From Bordetella bronchialis (GTDB lineage Bacteria > Pseudomonadota > Gammaproteobacteria > Burkholderiales > Burkholderiaceae_B): a stretch of DNA of 64,000 bases. Within the stretch, counting starts at the first letter, position 1. Each line of letters begins with the position of its first letter. The translations under genes were made by a program, and so were the position numbers. Shown in pieces: positions 24,806 to 34,167 of the stretch. The notes beneath the pieces are model-generated. The model was not told the origin of the DNA. It did no database searches and saw only the letters and a list, made by a program, of their open reading frames with translations. The DNA lies in assembly GCF_001676705.1 (NCBI RefSeq), contig NZ_CP016170.1, positions 2,666,001 through 2,730,000 on the forward strand. The letters are read 5' to 3'.

Positions 24806-26656
24806 ATGGTTTCAGATCGAGCAAAGCAGGGCGGTTCCCGCGGACAAGCGCATCCTTCCCCGGCGGAAGCGGGCCCCGGCCACAGTCTGGACAACGGCGG
24901 CAAGACCTCCCCGGCCCTGCTGGGCGCCATGTTTCCGGCGCACGGCCAGAAGGTTTCCGCATGGCGGCTGATCAAGCCTTACTGGGTTTCCGAGGACCGC
25001 CATAAGGCCCGGGGCCTGCTCGCGTTGGTGCTGGCGTTGAACCTGGCGATCGTCTACGTGAACCTGCGGGTCAATACCTGGTACGCCACGTTCTATGATG
25101 CACTGGACAAGCGCGATCTTCCCGCGTTCACACACTTGGTTTTGGTTTTTACCCTGCTGGCTTTCATCTTCATCGCGTTGAGCACCGCGCAGATCTATTT
25201 TCGCCAGATGCTGGAATTCCGCTGGCGCCAATGGCTGACGGACGTCTACCTGCGCCAGTGGCTGGTCAGCCGCTCGTATTACCGCATGGAACGCGACCAC
25301 ATCGTCGACAACCCGGACCAGCGCATCGCGGAGGACCTGCGCAGCATGGCGTCCAATACCCTGGCGCTCTCCATCGACCTGATCTCCACCATCGCGACGT
25401 TCTGCGTTTTCGTGTCGCTGCTGTGGATGCTGTCCGGCGCGCTGGGTTTCGCGGTGTTCGGCCATCCCGTGCAGATTCCGGGCTATATGGTCTGGGCGGC
25501 GGTGATCTACGGCATACTCGGTTCTTTCGCCGTGCACAAGATCGCGCGTCGCCTGGTGGACGTCGGCTATCGCCAGCAGAAGGTAGAGGCCGATTTCCGC
25601 GTGCTGCTGGTGCGCGTGCGCGAAAACGCCGAGCAGATCGCCTTTTACGATGGCGGTCCGGAGGAAGGCCGGCGCGCGCGCGCCGCGTTCGGCGCGGTCC
25701 GCAACAACTGGCGCGAGATCATGCGCTATACCAAGCGGCTGGTGTTCGCCAGTTCGATCTACGGGCAGGTCGCCATCATCTTTCCGCTGGTGGCGGCGGC
25801 GCCGCGCTACTTCGCCGGCGCCTTCACCCTGGGCGTGCTGATGCAGCTCAATAATGCCTTCGGACAGGTCAGCGGCGCCTGTTCCTGGTTCATCAACAGC
25901 TATGCCACGCTGGCGGATTGGCGCGCCACGATCAACCGCTTGCGCGAATTCAGCACCCGGATGGGCGAGGGCGACCACGATCGCCTGGCGCGCGAACAGC
26001 GCGACGAAGTAGCCGCGCGCGACCTGCAGGTCTTCCGTCCCGATGGCCAGCCGCTGGCGGTCCCGGCGGCCTTCCGCGTGCGGCCCGGCGAGCGCTGGCT
26101 GGTGCGAGGCCCCTCGGGCGCGGGCAAGAGCACCTTGTTGCGGACCCTGGCGGGCCTGTGGCCGCATGCGTCCGGCGCGTTGGCCATGCCGGCCGGCGAA
26201 CGCGCGCATGGCCGCGTCGCCTTGTTCCTGCCCCAGTCGACGTATGTGCCGGACGGCACCTTGAAGCAGGCGGTCTGCTATCCGGAAGCCACGGACGCCT
26301 ATAGCGACCAGGCCTGCGCGGAAGCGCTGCGCCTGTGCCGGCTGGAGTCCTATGCCGACCAGCTCTACGTGACCGATGCGTGGTCGCGCCGGCTGTCGCC
26401 CGGCGAGAAGCAGCGGCTGTCGTTCGCGCGGGCCCTGCTGCTGAAGCCGGACTTCCTTTTCATGGACGAATCGACGTCCTCGCTGGACGCCGATACCGAG
26501 CGTCACTTGTACGAAACCCTGTTGCAGCGCCTGCCCGACGCGGCGGTGATCAGCGTCGCGCACCGCGATACGCTGGCGCGCTTCCATACGCACGAGATGC
26601 GTGTCGGGCCGCAGGCCGGCGTCCAGCCCCTGGCGCTGGCGCCGGTCGGGACCTGA
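24806..26656 (+). CDS. YddA/BacA-like ABC transporter, membrane domain fused to ATPase
   Basis: 616 aa. The N-terminal membrane domain (about 50-370, ABC_membrane_2 type, related to SbmA/BacA and peroxisomal ABCD proteins) has RVNTWYATFYDALDKRD and FRWRQWLTDVYLRQWL. The ATPase domain has Walker A GPSGAGKST, signature LSPGEKQRL and Walker B FLFMDESTSSLD. Relatives transport peptides, vitamin B12-like molecules or acyl-CoAs. The hybrid kinase gene begins at the base after its stop codon, so transport and signalling are probably co-expressed. The first 45 residues are low-complexity and the true start may be slightly downstream. Confidence 0.87.
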   Translation: MVSDRAKQGGSRGQAHPSPAEAGPGHSLDNGGKTSPALLGAMFPAHGQKVSAWRLIKPYWVSEDRHKARGLLALVLALNLAIVYVNLRVNTWYATFYDALDKRDLPAFTHLVLVFTLLAFIFIALSTAQIYFRQMLEFRWRQWLTDVYLRQWLVSRSYYRMERDHIVDNPDQRIAEDLRSMASNTLALSIDLISTIATFCVFVSLLWMLSGALGFAVFGHPVQIPGYMVWAAVIYGILGSFAVHKIARRLVDVGYRQQKVEADFRVLLVRVRENAEQIAFYDGGPEEGRRARAAFGAVRNNWREIMRYTKRLVFASSIYGQVAIIFPLVAAAPRYFAGAFTLGVLMQLNNAFGQVSGACSWFINSYATLADWRATINRLREFSTRMGEGDHDRLAREQRDEVAARDLQVFRPDGQPLAVPAAFRVRPGERWLVRGPSGAGKSTLLRTLAGLWPHASGALAMPAGERAHGRVALFLPQSTYVPDGTLKQAVCYPEATDAYSDQACAEALRLCRLESYADQLYVTDAWSRRLSPGEKQRLSFARALLLKPDFLFMDESTSSLDADTERHLYETLLQRLPDAAVISVAHRDTLARFHTHEMRVGPQAGVQPLALAPVGT

Positions 26657-28492
26657 ATGGAACAGGGTTTCGTCATCGGCCCCGCCGCGTTCTGGCGGGA
26701 GGTCTTCCCGGCCATGGTCCTGCTGCTGGCCACGGCCATCGGCGTGTCGCTGGGCTATTGGCAATTGCGTCGCGAGGTCATGCGGCGGCGCGCCGTCGAG
26801 GCCCAGCTGCAGGCGGCGCGCGACCTGGCCGATAGCGCCGCGCTGGCCAAGTCCACCTTCCTGGCCACGATGAGCCATGAGATCCGGACACCCTTGAGCG
26901 GCATCATCGGCATGCTGGACCTGCTGATGCGCGCGTCGATGGGCGCGGAGCAGCGGCAGATGCTGATGGCAGTGAATTCGTCCGCCAATTCGCTGTTGCA
27001 GATCCTGGACCAGGTGATGGACTTCTCCAAGATGGAGGCCAACCGCATGAGCCTGGAGTCCGTGCCGGTGGACCTGCGCGCCATGATCCAGAGCGTGGTC
27101 ATGGTCATGGGCGAGCCCGCGCGGCGCCGCGGGGTGGACACCAACTATGAAATCGACGACGCGGTCAGCGACGCGCTGCTCGGCGACCCTTTGCGTATCC
27201 GCCAGATCCTGACGAATCTGATCAGCAACGCCGCCAAGTTCACCTCGCAGGGCGAGGTGCGGCTGACGCTGACCGTGGATGCCGCGGACGGCGGCCACCA
27301 GTCATTGCGTTTCGTCGTAGCGGATACGGGCATCGGTATTCCGCGCGAAAAGCTGTCGCAGGTGATGGCGCCGTTTCGCCAGGCCGAGCCGTCGATCTCG
27401 CGGCACTATGGCGGCAGCGGCCTGGGCCTGTCGGTGTCCAGCCGGCTGGCGGCATTGATGGGAGGAAAGCTGGTGCTCGACAGCGTCCCCGGCCAAGGAA
27501 CGCGCGCGACGTTCGTGTGCCGGTTGCCGGTGTCTCCCGTGGCCGCGCCGCGGCCGGTTCCCGCCGGCACGCAACGGCCGCGTGGCGCCGCATCGCTTGC
27601 ATCGACCGCGTCCGTTGCATCCGCCGCATCCGCCACATCCGCGATACCCGCCACGCCGACGTCCATGCCGGCGCCGGCGGATGCCGTGACGGCTACGCAT
27701 GATCTCGCGCGCGATGTGCCGCGCCTGCTGGTGGTGGACGACCATGCCATCAACCGCGACCTGATACGCCGGCAGTTGGCCACCCTGGGCTATGCCTGCG
27801 ATGTGCGGGGCGATGGCGCGGCCGCGCTGCAGGCCTTGCGCTCGGGCCGCTATGCCATGCTCCTGACGGATTGCCACATGCCCGCCATGGACGGCGCCGA
27901 ACTGGTGCGGGCGTGGCGCCGGGAGGAAAGGCGCGAGGGTGCCGTTTCGCCACGGCTGCCCGTCGTGATGGTGACCGCCAAGGCGGACGCCGAGGAGCCA
28001 TGCACGACGGACGTGGACGCGCGCATCCGCAAGCCCGTCACGCTGGATAGACTGCGCGCGGTATTGCTGGACTGCCTGCCATCGGGGGCGGTGACGGCCG
28101 CGCTGGCCAGCGAACCGCCCGATGCCGGCCTCGCGCGGATGCCGGAGCGGCGCGCCGGCCTGGCGCTGGACACGCTGCGGGCACATTTCCGCCAGGACGA
28201 TGCGGTTCTGCGCGAATTCCTGCGGGCATCGCTGTCGGCCTTGCGGGCCGACCTGGCCCAGGCCCCGTCGGGAGTGTGCCCGCAGGTTTGCGTACGCTAT
28301 GCGGATTGGCTGCACCGCGCGCTGGGCGCGCTGAGCATGCTGGGGCACTGGCCCGTCGTGGAAGAAGGCAATGCGCTGGAGGACGCCTTGCGCGGTACGC
28401 CCGGGCCGGAGCTTTCGCCGCGGATGACGGATTTCCTGGCGCGGTTCGCGCGGACCGTCGACGAGATCGAACGCGAAGTCCAGCGGCTTTGA
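26657..28492 (+). CDS. Hybrid histidine kinase (HisKA-HATPase-REC-Hpt) without a sensor domain
   Basis: 611 aa. A single membrane helix (about 17-36) and short coil lead directly to HisKA with His74 (SHEIRTPLSGIIG). The HATPase has N-box NLISNAAKF and G-boxes DTGIGIP and GGSGLGL. An Ala/Ser/Thr linker (about 300-350) is followed by a receiver (Asp361/362, phospho-acceptor Asp405 in TDCHMPAMDG, Lys459). An Hpt-like domain follows with candidate His553 in LHRALGAL, where the usual Lys after the histidine is missing. The layout recalls BvgS/EvgS with the periplasmic part removed. No response-regulator gene is adjacent. Same operon as the ABC transporter. Confidence 0.88.
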   Translation: MEQGFVIGPAAFWREVFPAMVLLLATAIGVSLGYWQLRREVMRRRAVEAQLQAARDLADSAALAKSTFLATMSHEIRTPLSGIIGMLDLLMRASMGAEQRQMLMAVNSSANSLLQILDQVMDFSKMEANRMSLESVPVDLRAMIQSVVMVMGEPARRRGVDTNYEIDDAVSDALLGDPLRIRQILTNLISNAAKFTSQGEVRLTLTVDAADGGHQSLRFVVADTGIGIPREKLSQVMAPFRQAEPSISRHYGGSGLGLSVSSRLAALMGGKLVLDSVPGQGTRATFVCRLPVSPVAAPRPVPAGTQRPRGAASLASTASVASAASATSAIPATPTSMPAPADAVTATHDLARDVPRLLVVDDHAINRDLIRRQLATLGYACDVRGDGAAALQALRSGRYAMLLTDCHMPAMDGAELVRAWRREERREGAVSPRLPVVMVTAKADAEEPCTTDVDARIRKPVTLDRLRAVLLDCLPSGAVTAALASEPPDAGLARMPERRAGLALDTLRAHFRQDDAVLREFLRASLSALRADLAQAPSGVCPQVCVRYADWLHRALGALSMLGHWPVVEEGNALEDALRGTPGPELSPRMTDFLARFARTVDEIEREVQRL

Positions 28493-28526
28493 AGACAACA
28501 CAGCGGGCGGAGCGGCAAGCCCGGCG

Positions 28527-29843
28527 TCACGGCAAGCCCTGGTATTGCGCGTCGTCCACGGCCGTGCCCATCAGGCCCGTCATCCGGTCCGGCACCTGGC
28601 TCATCGCCGATCCGGCCATTTCCGTCGCGTGAAATCCGCCATCGGCGCCACGGATGCGCAGGCGCAGCCGCCGCAGGGCATAGGAATCGGCACCCGTGTG
28701 CAGCCACGCCCGCACGCGGTCGCGGTCGTCGGCGTGCACGCGGGCCAGCCAGTCGTCCAGGCTCATCGGGCCGTCGGGCACTTCGATGCCGTAGGGCAGC
28801 CGTCCCAGCCAGGACAGGCGCTGTTCCGCGCGGCGGTATTCCCAGGCGACCTGGCCGCTGACGTGCAGCGCCGCTTCCAGTTGCCGCGTCAGGGCGGCGG
28901 TGCGTTTCAAGGCCTGCTCGCGGTCGGCGGACAGGGCCGTCGTGACCAGGCTCAACAGCGCGGCGCAGCCCAGGAAACCTTGCACGGCCAACAGCGGCTC
29001 GCCGCTGAAGTGCGCGATGTTGGCGTAGGGGCCCATGCCGCTCAGGGTGTAGGAGCCGGCCAGCAGCGCCAGTCCCGCCACCACCAGCGAGCTGCCGGCC
29101 GCGCCCCATGCCAGGGCCACGATGGCGACGAACAGCAGTGGCCCGTAGCTCATGCCGAAGCCGTCGTGCCAGACGAAATGCGGCCCCTTGGGCGGATTGT
29201 TGAAAACGATATTCGTGCCGGCCAGCAACGCGAACGCGGCGATCAGGCCGATCCACAGGTGCAGCATGTTCTGCTCGGCCAGCGCGCGGGGCCGAAAGCG
29301 GGACCAGGCCAGGATCGCCGGCGTGGTGATGATGCAGCCGACGAAGCCGGCAAGGCTCCATACATACCAGTGTTCGGCCGATGCGGAGGCATCGACCGCA
29401 CGCAGGCCCAAGGCGGCCAGCGCGCCACCGCCCACGCTGCCTGCGGCCAGCAGGACGATGAACCACAGCGCGGCGCGCAGCGTGGCCAAGGTATCGGCCG
29501 CGTGCGCGCGCCAGCGCCACAAGGACGCGACGGCGCCGCAGAACAGCAGGTCGGTCACGGCGAACACCAGGGCGACCGCGAGCGGGCGTTCGCCGACGAC
29601 GATGCCGATCGCGATATGCATCGTCGCCGCCAGGACCATCCATATGCACCAGCGCCGCGGCGGGCTCAGCATGAGGGCAGCCATGAGCACGCCCGCGGGC
29701 GGCCAGAAGAGCGTGGACAAGGTGACCGCGTCGCGCTCGCGCATGCTGACCGCCGCCAGGCAGGCATAGGCCAGCATGAATCCCAGCAGGCTCAACACGT
29801 GGCGCCGCGCCATGGCTTTGGGATAGGATAGGTTCCGTGACAT
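28527..29843 (-). CDS. MASE1-type membrane sensor with C-terminal PAS domain, no output domain
   Basis: 438 aa. Eight to ten membrane helices form a MASE1-like sensor (residues 1-310: TLFWPPAGVLMAALML, FNNPPKG near the middle). A short coil and one PAS_3-like domain (about 325-430) follow, with WLARVHADDRDRVRAWL and LRLRIRGADGGF. The chain stops where a kinase or GGDEF domain would normally begin. It converges on the sensor-less hybrid kinase with 34 bases between the stops. Start 29843 is favoured, but no clear ribosome site is seen. Confidence 0.72.
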   Translation of the reverse strand: MSRNLSYPKAMARRHVLSLLGFMLAYACLAAVSMRERDAVTLSTLFWPPAGVLMAALMLSPPRRWCIWMVLAATMHIAIGIVVGERPLAVALVFAVTDLLFCGAVASLWRWRAHAADTLATLRAALWFIVLLAAGSVGGGALAALGLRAVDASASAEHWYVWSLAGFVGCIITTPAILAWSRFRPRALAEQNMLHLWIGLIAAFALLAGTNIVFNNPPKGPHFVWHDGFGMSYGPLLFVAIVALAWGAAGSSLVVAGLALLAGSYTLSGMGPYANIAHFSGEPLLAVQGFLGCAALLSLVTTALSADREQALKRTAALTRQLEAALHVSGQVAWEYRRAEQRLSWLGRLPYGIEVPDGPMSLDDWLARVHADDRDRVRAWLHTGADSYALRRLRLRIRGADGGFHATEMAGSAMSQVPDRMTGLMGTAVDDAQYQGLP

Positions 29844-29902
29844 CGGCGGCATCTTACAATGCCCGCTCCTGGATAACACCACCATGGCAAGGGGATGAAA
29901 CG

Positions 29903-31684
29903 ATGGCTATTCAGCGCTTTGGCCGCGTGGCCGCGGGGCTGCTCGCGGCGGTTCTGTGGGCGGGCGTGCCGCTGGCGGCGCGCGCGGCGTCGGCCCCGGC
30001 CGTGGAGGCCCGCAACGGCATGGTCGTGACGTCGCAATACCTGGCCACGCAGGTGGGCGTCGACATTTTGAAAATGGGCGGCAACGCCATCGACGCCGCC
30101 GTCGCCGTGGGCTACGCCCAGGCGGTGGTCAATCCCTGTTGCGGCAATATCGGCGGCGGCGGCTTCATGACCATACACCTGGCCGACGGGCGCGATACCT
30201 TCATCAATTTCCGCGAGACCGCGCCGGCCGGCGCGTCGCGCGATATGTACCTGGACGCCAAGGGCGAACTGATCAAGGGCGCCAGCCTGTACGGCTACCG
30301 CGCCGTCGCCACGCCCGGCACCGTCATGGGCATGGATACCGCGCTGCGCAAATACGGCCGGCTGTCCCGCCAGGACGTGATGGCGCCGGCCATCCGGCTG
30401 GCCCGCGACGGCTTCGTGCTGACCCGCGCGGACACCGATATCCTGGACACCAGCACGGACATGTTCCGTCGCGACGCGGAGGCGGCCAAGGTCTTCCTGC
30501 GCGCCGACGGTACGCCGCTGCAGCCGGGCGACCGCCTGGTGCAGGCGGACCTGGCGCGCACGCTGCAGGCCATCGCGGACGCCGGGCCCGACGCCTTCTA
30601 CAAAGGCCGCATACCGGCCGCGGTGGAGCAGGCGTCCATGCGCGGCGGCGGCGTGATCCGGGCCGCGGATTTCGCCGCCTACAAGATCGCGGAGACGGCA
30701 CCCGTCACCTGCAATTACCGGGGCTACGTTTTCGTTTCGGCGCCGCCGCCCAGTTCCGGCGGAACCACCCTGTGCCAGATCCTGAACATCCTGTCCGGCT
30801 ATGACCTGCGCGCCATGGGTTACGGGTCGGCGCAATCGGTGCATGTCATGACCGAAGCCATGCGCCACGCCTATATGGACCGCAATACCTACCTGGGCGA
30901 TCCGGCCTTCGTCGACAATCCGCTGGGGCGCTTGCTGAGCAAGTCCTACGCCGCGGCCATACGCGAGAAGATCGCCGCCGACCGCGCCACGCCATCCGCG
31001 CAAGTCGTCCCTGGGGCGGCGCCGCACGAGAAGACCGAGACCACCCATTACTCCATCGTGGACAAGGACGGCAATGCCGTGTCCACCACGTATACGGTGA
31101 ACGGCCGGTTCGGCGCCGGCGTGATCGCGCCGGGCACCGGTTTCTTCCTGAACGACGAAATGGACGACTTCACCACCAAGCTCGGCGCGCAGAATCTGTT
31201 CGGGCTGGTGCAGGGCGCCACCAACGCGATCGCCCCCGGCAAGCGGCCCTTGTCCTCCATGGCGCCCACGCTGGTCACGCGCAATGGCAAGACCTATATG
31301 GTGCTGGGCTCGCCGGGCGGGTCGCGCATCATCACCATTACGCTGGAAACGGCGATCAATGTCATCGACCATGGCATGGCGCCTCAGGAAGCCGTGGATG
31401 CCCCGCGCATCCATCACCAGTGGCTGCCCGACGAGGTCTATTACGAGAAATACGGCCTGTCGCCCGATACGCTGGGTATTCTGCGCGGCATGGGATACAA
31501 GATGGTGGAACAGACGCCTTGGGGCGCGGCGGAACTGGTGCTGGTGGGCCTGCCCGACGAAGCGCGCAAGGACGGTGCGGCCAGTTCGGGCAACGATGCA
31601 TCCGTATCCGGCGCCGTCCGGCCCGGTTACCTGTATGGCGCCAACGACGCCCGCCGTCCGGCCGGCGCGGCAATGGGGTATTGA
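29903..31684 (+). CDS. ggt: Gamma-glutamyltransferase (periplasmic)
   Basis: 593 aa proenzyme. Cleaves or transfers the gamma-glutamyl group of glutathione in the periplasm. The signal peptide ends at ARA-ASA. ILKMGGNAIDAAVAVGYA and GNIGGGGFMTIHL are family hallmarks. The autoprocessing site is the Thr of ETTHYSIVDKDGNAVSTTYT (about residue 396), which becomes the nucleophile of the small subunit; PLSSMAPT and GSPGGSRI follow in the small subunit. GGGG lies upstream of the ATG at 29903. slyX overlaps its stop codon. Confidence 0.92.
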   Translation: MAIQRFGRVAAGLLAAVLWAGVPLAARAASAPAVEARNGMVVTSQYLATQVGVDILKMGGNAIDAAVAVGYAQAVVNPCCGNIGGGGFMTIHLADGRDTFINFRETAPAGASRDMYLDAKGELIKGASLYGYRAVATPGTVMGMDTALRKYGRLSRQDVMAPAIRLARDGFVLTRADTDILDTSTDMFRRDAEAAKVFLRADGTPLQPGDRLVQADLARTLQAIADAGPDAFYKGRIPAAVEQASMRGGGVIRAADFAAYKIAETAPVTCNYRGYVFVSAPPPSSGGTTLCQILNILSGYDLRAMGYGSAQSVHVMTEAMRHAYMDRNTYLGDPAFVDNPLGRLLSKSYAAAIREKIAADRATPSAQVVPGAAPHEKTETTHYSIVDKDGNAVSTTYTVNGRFGAGVIAPGTGFFLNDEMDDFTTKLGAQNLFGLVQGATNAIAPGKRPLSSMAPTLVTRNGKTYMVLGSPGGSRIITITLETAINVIDHGMAPQEAVDAPRIHHQWLPDEVYYEKYGLSPDTLGILRGMGYKMVEQTPWGAAELVLVGLPDEARKDGAASSGNDASVSGAVRPGYLYGANDARRPAGAAMGY

Positions 31685-31914
31685 TGGCAATGGATGAAGC
31701 AGGGGACCTGGCGGATCGTGTCAAGGAACTGGAAATCAAGGCCGGCTTCGCGGAGGACCTGCTGGACCGGCTGAACGAAATCGTGCACAGGCAGCAGTCG
31801 CAGATCGAAAGGCTGGCCCAGCAGATCGGCCAGCTGCGCGGGCGCCTGGCCGACATGGAGGACGCCAAGGCGGGCTCGCGCGGTCCGCGGGATGAACTGC
31901 CGCCGCATTACTAG
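31684..31914 (+). CDS. slyX: SlyX family coiled-coil protein
   Basis: 76 aa, family length. Short coiled coil with the SlyX pattern LADRVKELEIKAGFAEDLLDRLNEIV followed by HRQQSQIERLAQQI and the characteristic C-terminal LPPHY. The molecular function is not established. Start overlaps the ggt stop by one base (TGATG), so it is probably translationally coupled. Confidence 0.9.
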   Translation: MAMDEAGDLADRVKELEIKAGFAEDLLDRLNEIVHRQQSQIERLAQQIGQLRGRLADMEDAKAGSRGPRDELPPHY

Positions 31915-32149
31915 TGCGCGGCACGCCAGGGTCCATGAGTCGCACGGCGCCACATCCGTGAGGCGCACGCGCGTTTGACGGAAGTTGCACGGCCTGCCGC
32001 CGTTGTTGCGGCGGTTCAACGGCCGGTACTGTCCGGCTTCCACGGCATGTTCAACGTTGCCAGGAATAGGCCGCGGAACGTCGTGGCTCCCAGGCTTTCC
32101 TAAATGGCATTGGAGTGGGATGCGCCATTCCGTTCGCTATTCAGGATCC

Positions 32150-33682
32150 ATGGCAGAAATCCTCGTTCCCTCCTATTCCCCCGGCCATCGCGGCCTGGCC
32201 GATGCCGATAGCGGATCGGTGCGCCTGTCCGTATTGCTCGTTATTCATTTCGCCGTCTGGACGGCCGCCTCCTGGCTGTATCGCGCCAATCTGGATTGGG
32301 CGGGCGATATGCTGGAAAACTACAGCTGGGGCATAGCCTGGCAGCCCGGCTACTACAAGCATCCGCCCTTGTTCGCGTGGATGACGGCGGCGTGGTTCAG
32401 CGTCTTTCCGCATACCGACGCGGCGTATTTCGCGTTGTCGATGGCCAACGCCATTCTGGGCGTGTGCGGCATCGTCTCGCTGGCGCGCCGCTTCCTGCCG
32501 GCGCGAGAGGCCGCGCTGGCCGGCGTGGCCATGGCGGTATCGCCCATCTACACGACGCTGGCGATCAAGTTCAACGCCAATACCGTGCTGCTGTCGCTGT
32601 GGCCCTGGACCGCTTATTTCTTCGTGCGGTATATGCAGACGGGGTCGCGCCGGGCCGCCATGGCGCTGGGCGCCGCCGCCGCCCTTGCCATGCTAGGCAA
32701 GTATTTCTCGGTGGCGCTGCTGGCGGGGCTGGCGCTGGCCGGGCTATGCCGGCCCGCATGGCGCGCGCGCCTGAAACAGCCGCAGACGCTTCTTGCGGTC
32801 ATGACGGGGGTGATCGTGCTTTGGCCGCATCTGCGCTGGCTGGCGCAAAACGACATGCCCACGTTCGCCTACGCCGACGAGCGGATGCAGGAAATCGTGC
32901 GGCCGCTGCCGGCCGTCGCGGGCGAGCTGGTGCGGTACGCCATGACGCAACTGCTTTATCTGTTGCCCGGCATGGCTTTCCTGTGGCTGCTGGCACGCCA
33001 TTCGCGCGGACGCGCGGCCAAGCTGATGCTGCATGGCTTCGTGCGCCGTTCGCTGCACCGCGACCTATGGTGGCTTGCCATGGGCACCTTCGTGGCCATC
33101 TGCGTGCTCGCCCTGGCCACGCGGACGCATTTTTCCCCGCTTTGGGGCAATGCGCAGTGGTTCGCCATCAGTGCATTCTGGCTGGCGGTGCTCGCCAATG
33201 CCGGCATCGGGCTGGAGACGCGGCGCATTCCAGCGATCATGGCGGTCTACTGGATCCTGGCGCTGGTGCTGTCGGCGGGCGGCGGCTACCTCAAGGCCAT
33301 TCATCACGACCGCGGCGCCATGGAGCCGCGCCAGGCGCTGGCGCGGGCCGCGCACGCCGTGTGGGATAGCCGGGTCGGCGAACCCCTGGCCATCGTGGCC
33401 GGCGACGAAAAGGAAGCAAGGGCGGTCGCGTTCTACGCCAGCCAGCGGATTCATTACTGGGACATTTTCGATCCGGGCACGACCCCGTGGATCGACCGGA
33501 TGCAGGTCCGGCGCCAGGGCGTCCTGTTCGTCTGCCGCGACGACGACGCCCAGTGCCAACATGCCGCCGCCGGCTACTCCGGGGCTCCGCCCGTCGCGAT
33601 TGCGGTGCGGCGCACCGTATGGGGCGTGCAGTCCGCGCCGCGGAAGTATGTGCTGTACGTCATGCCCCCGGCGGGCGGCTGA
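32150..33682 (+). CDS. GT39/ArnT-like membrane glycosyltransferase
   Basis: 510 aa from ATG 32150; ATG 32120 is an alternative. Polytopic enzyme of the ArnT/PMT (GT-C) type that transfers a sugar from a polyprenyl-phosphate donor on the outer face of the inner membrane. The first loop has the acidic motif AGDMLENYSWGIAWQPGYYKHPPLFAWM region that carries the catalytic acid and the KHPP signature. About eleven helices follow, then a periplasmic C-terminal domain (about 400-510). The acceptor is unknown; lipid A or another envelope glycan is plausible. Confidence 0.85.
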   Translation: MAEILVPSYSPGHRGLADADSGSVRLSVLLVIHFAVWTAASWLYRANLDWAGDMLENYSWGIAWQPGYYKHPPLFAWMTAAWFSVFPHTDAAYFALSMANAILGVCGIVSLARRFLPAREAALAGVAMAVSPIYTTLAIKFNANTVLLSLWPWTAYFFVRYMQTGSRRAAMALGAAAALAMLGKYFSVALLAGLALAGLCRPAWRARLKQPQTLLAVMTGVIVLWPHLRWLAQNDMPTFAYADERMQEIVRPLPAVAGELVRYAMTQLLYLLPGMAFLWLLARHSRGRAAKLMLHGFVRRSLHRDLWWLAMGTFVAICVLALATRTHFSPLWGNAQWFAISAFWLAVLANAGIGLETRRIPAIMAVYWILALVLSAGGGYLKAIHHDRGAMEPRQALARAAHAVWDSRVGEPLAIVAGDEKEARAVAFYASQRIHYWDIFDPGTTPWIDRMQVRRQGVLFVCRDDDAQCQHAAAGYSGAPPVAIAVRRTVWGVQSAPRKYVLYVMPPAGG

Positions 33683-33723
33683 TTCCTGGCATACCTGCCG
33701 GATCCCCGGGCGGCCCGCGCGCC

Positions 33724-34167
33724 TTAGCGGCGCTGCGCCAGCCGCGCGGCCAGCGCGTGGAAGCCCGCCAGGAAGACTTCCTGCCCGATGAAGCGCTTGA
33801 GCTCGGCTTCGCGTTCCGGCGGTGCGTTGAACTCGGCGGTCCATTCGCCGAAGCAGCGGTCGCCGTCGGTGACGGGCGTCAGCTTCAGGGTCGCGACGTA
33901 GTCGGTCACGCCCATGGGGCTTTCCAGGATGGCGTACGTGAAGGTGTAGTCGTAATCGGACAGGGCCAGCAACTGCTCGCGGATGACGCCGCCCTCGCGG
34001 GTATGAAAATACCGCACGCAACCGATGCGGTCGGAGGTCAGGCCATTTTCGATAAGCGAATCGGCGATCAGGGGATGCCAGAGCGGCATGCCGTTGAAGT
34101 CCCGCACGATGGCCCAGACGTCGGCCGCCGGCGCGTCGATGACGCTGGATACGAAAACCGTGGTCAT
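33724..34167 (-). CDS. SRPBCC (START/Bet v1-like) protein
   Basis: 147 aa. Small hydrophobic-pocket protein of the SRPBCC superfamily: SSVIDAPAADVWAIVRDFNGMPLWHP at the N-terminus and FGEWTAEF before the long C-terminal helix. Such proteins bind or modify lipophilic ligands. Its start overlaps the flotillin stop by four bases (ATGA), and it is the last gene of the ten-gene unit. Function within the unit is unknown. Confidence 0.85.
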   Translation of the reverse strand: MTTVFVSSVIDAPAADVWAIVRDFNGMPLWHPLIADSLIENGLTSDRIGCVRYFHTREGGVIREQLLALSDYDYTFTYAILESPMGVTDYVATLKLTPVTDGDRCFGEWTAEFNAPPEREAELKRFIGQEVFLAGFHALAARLAQRR

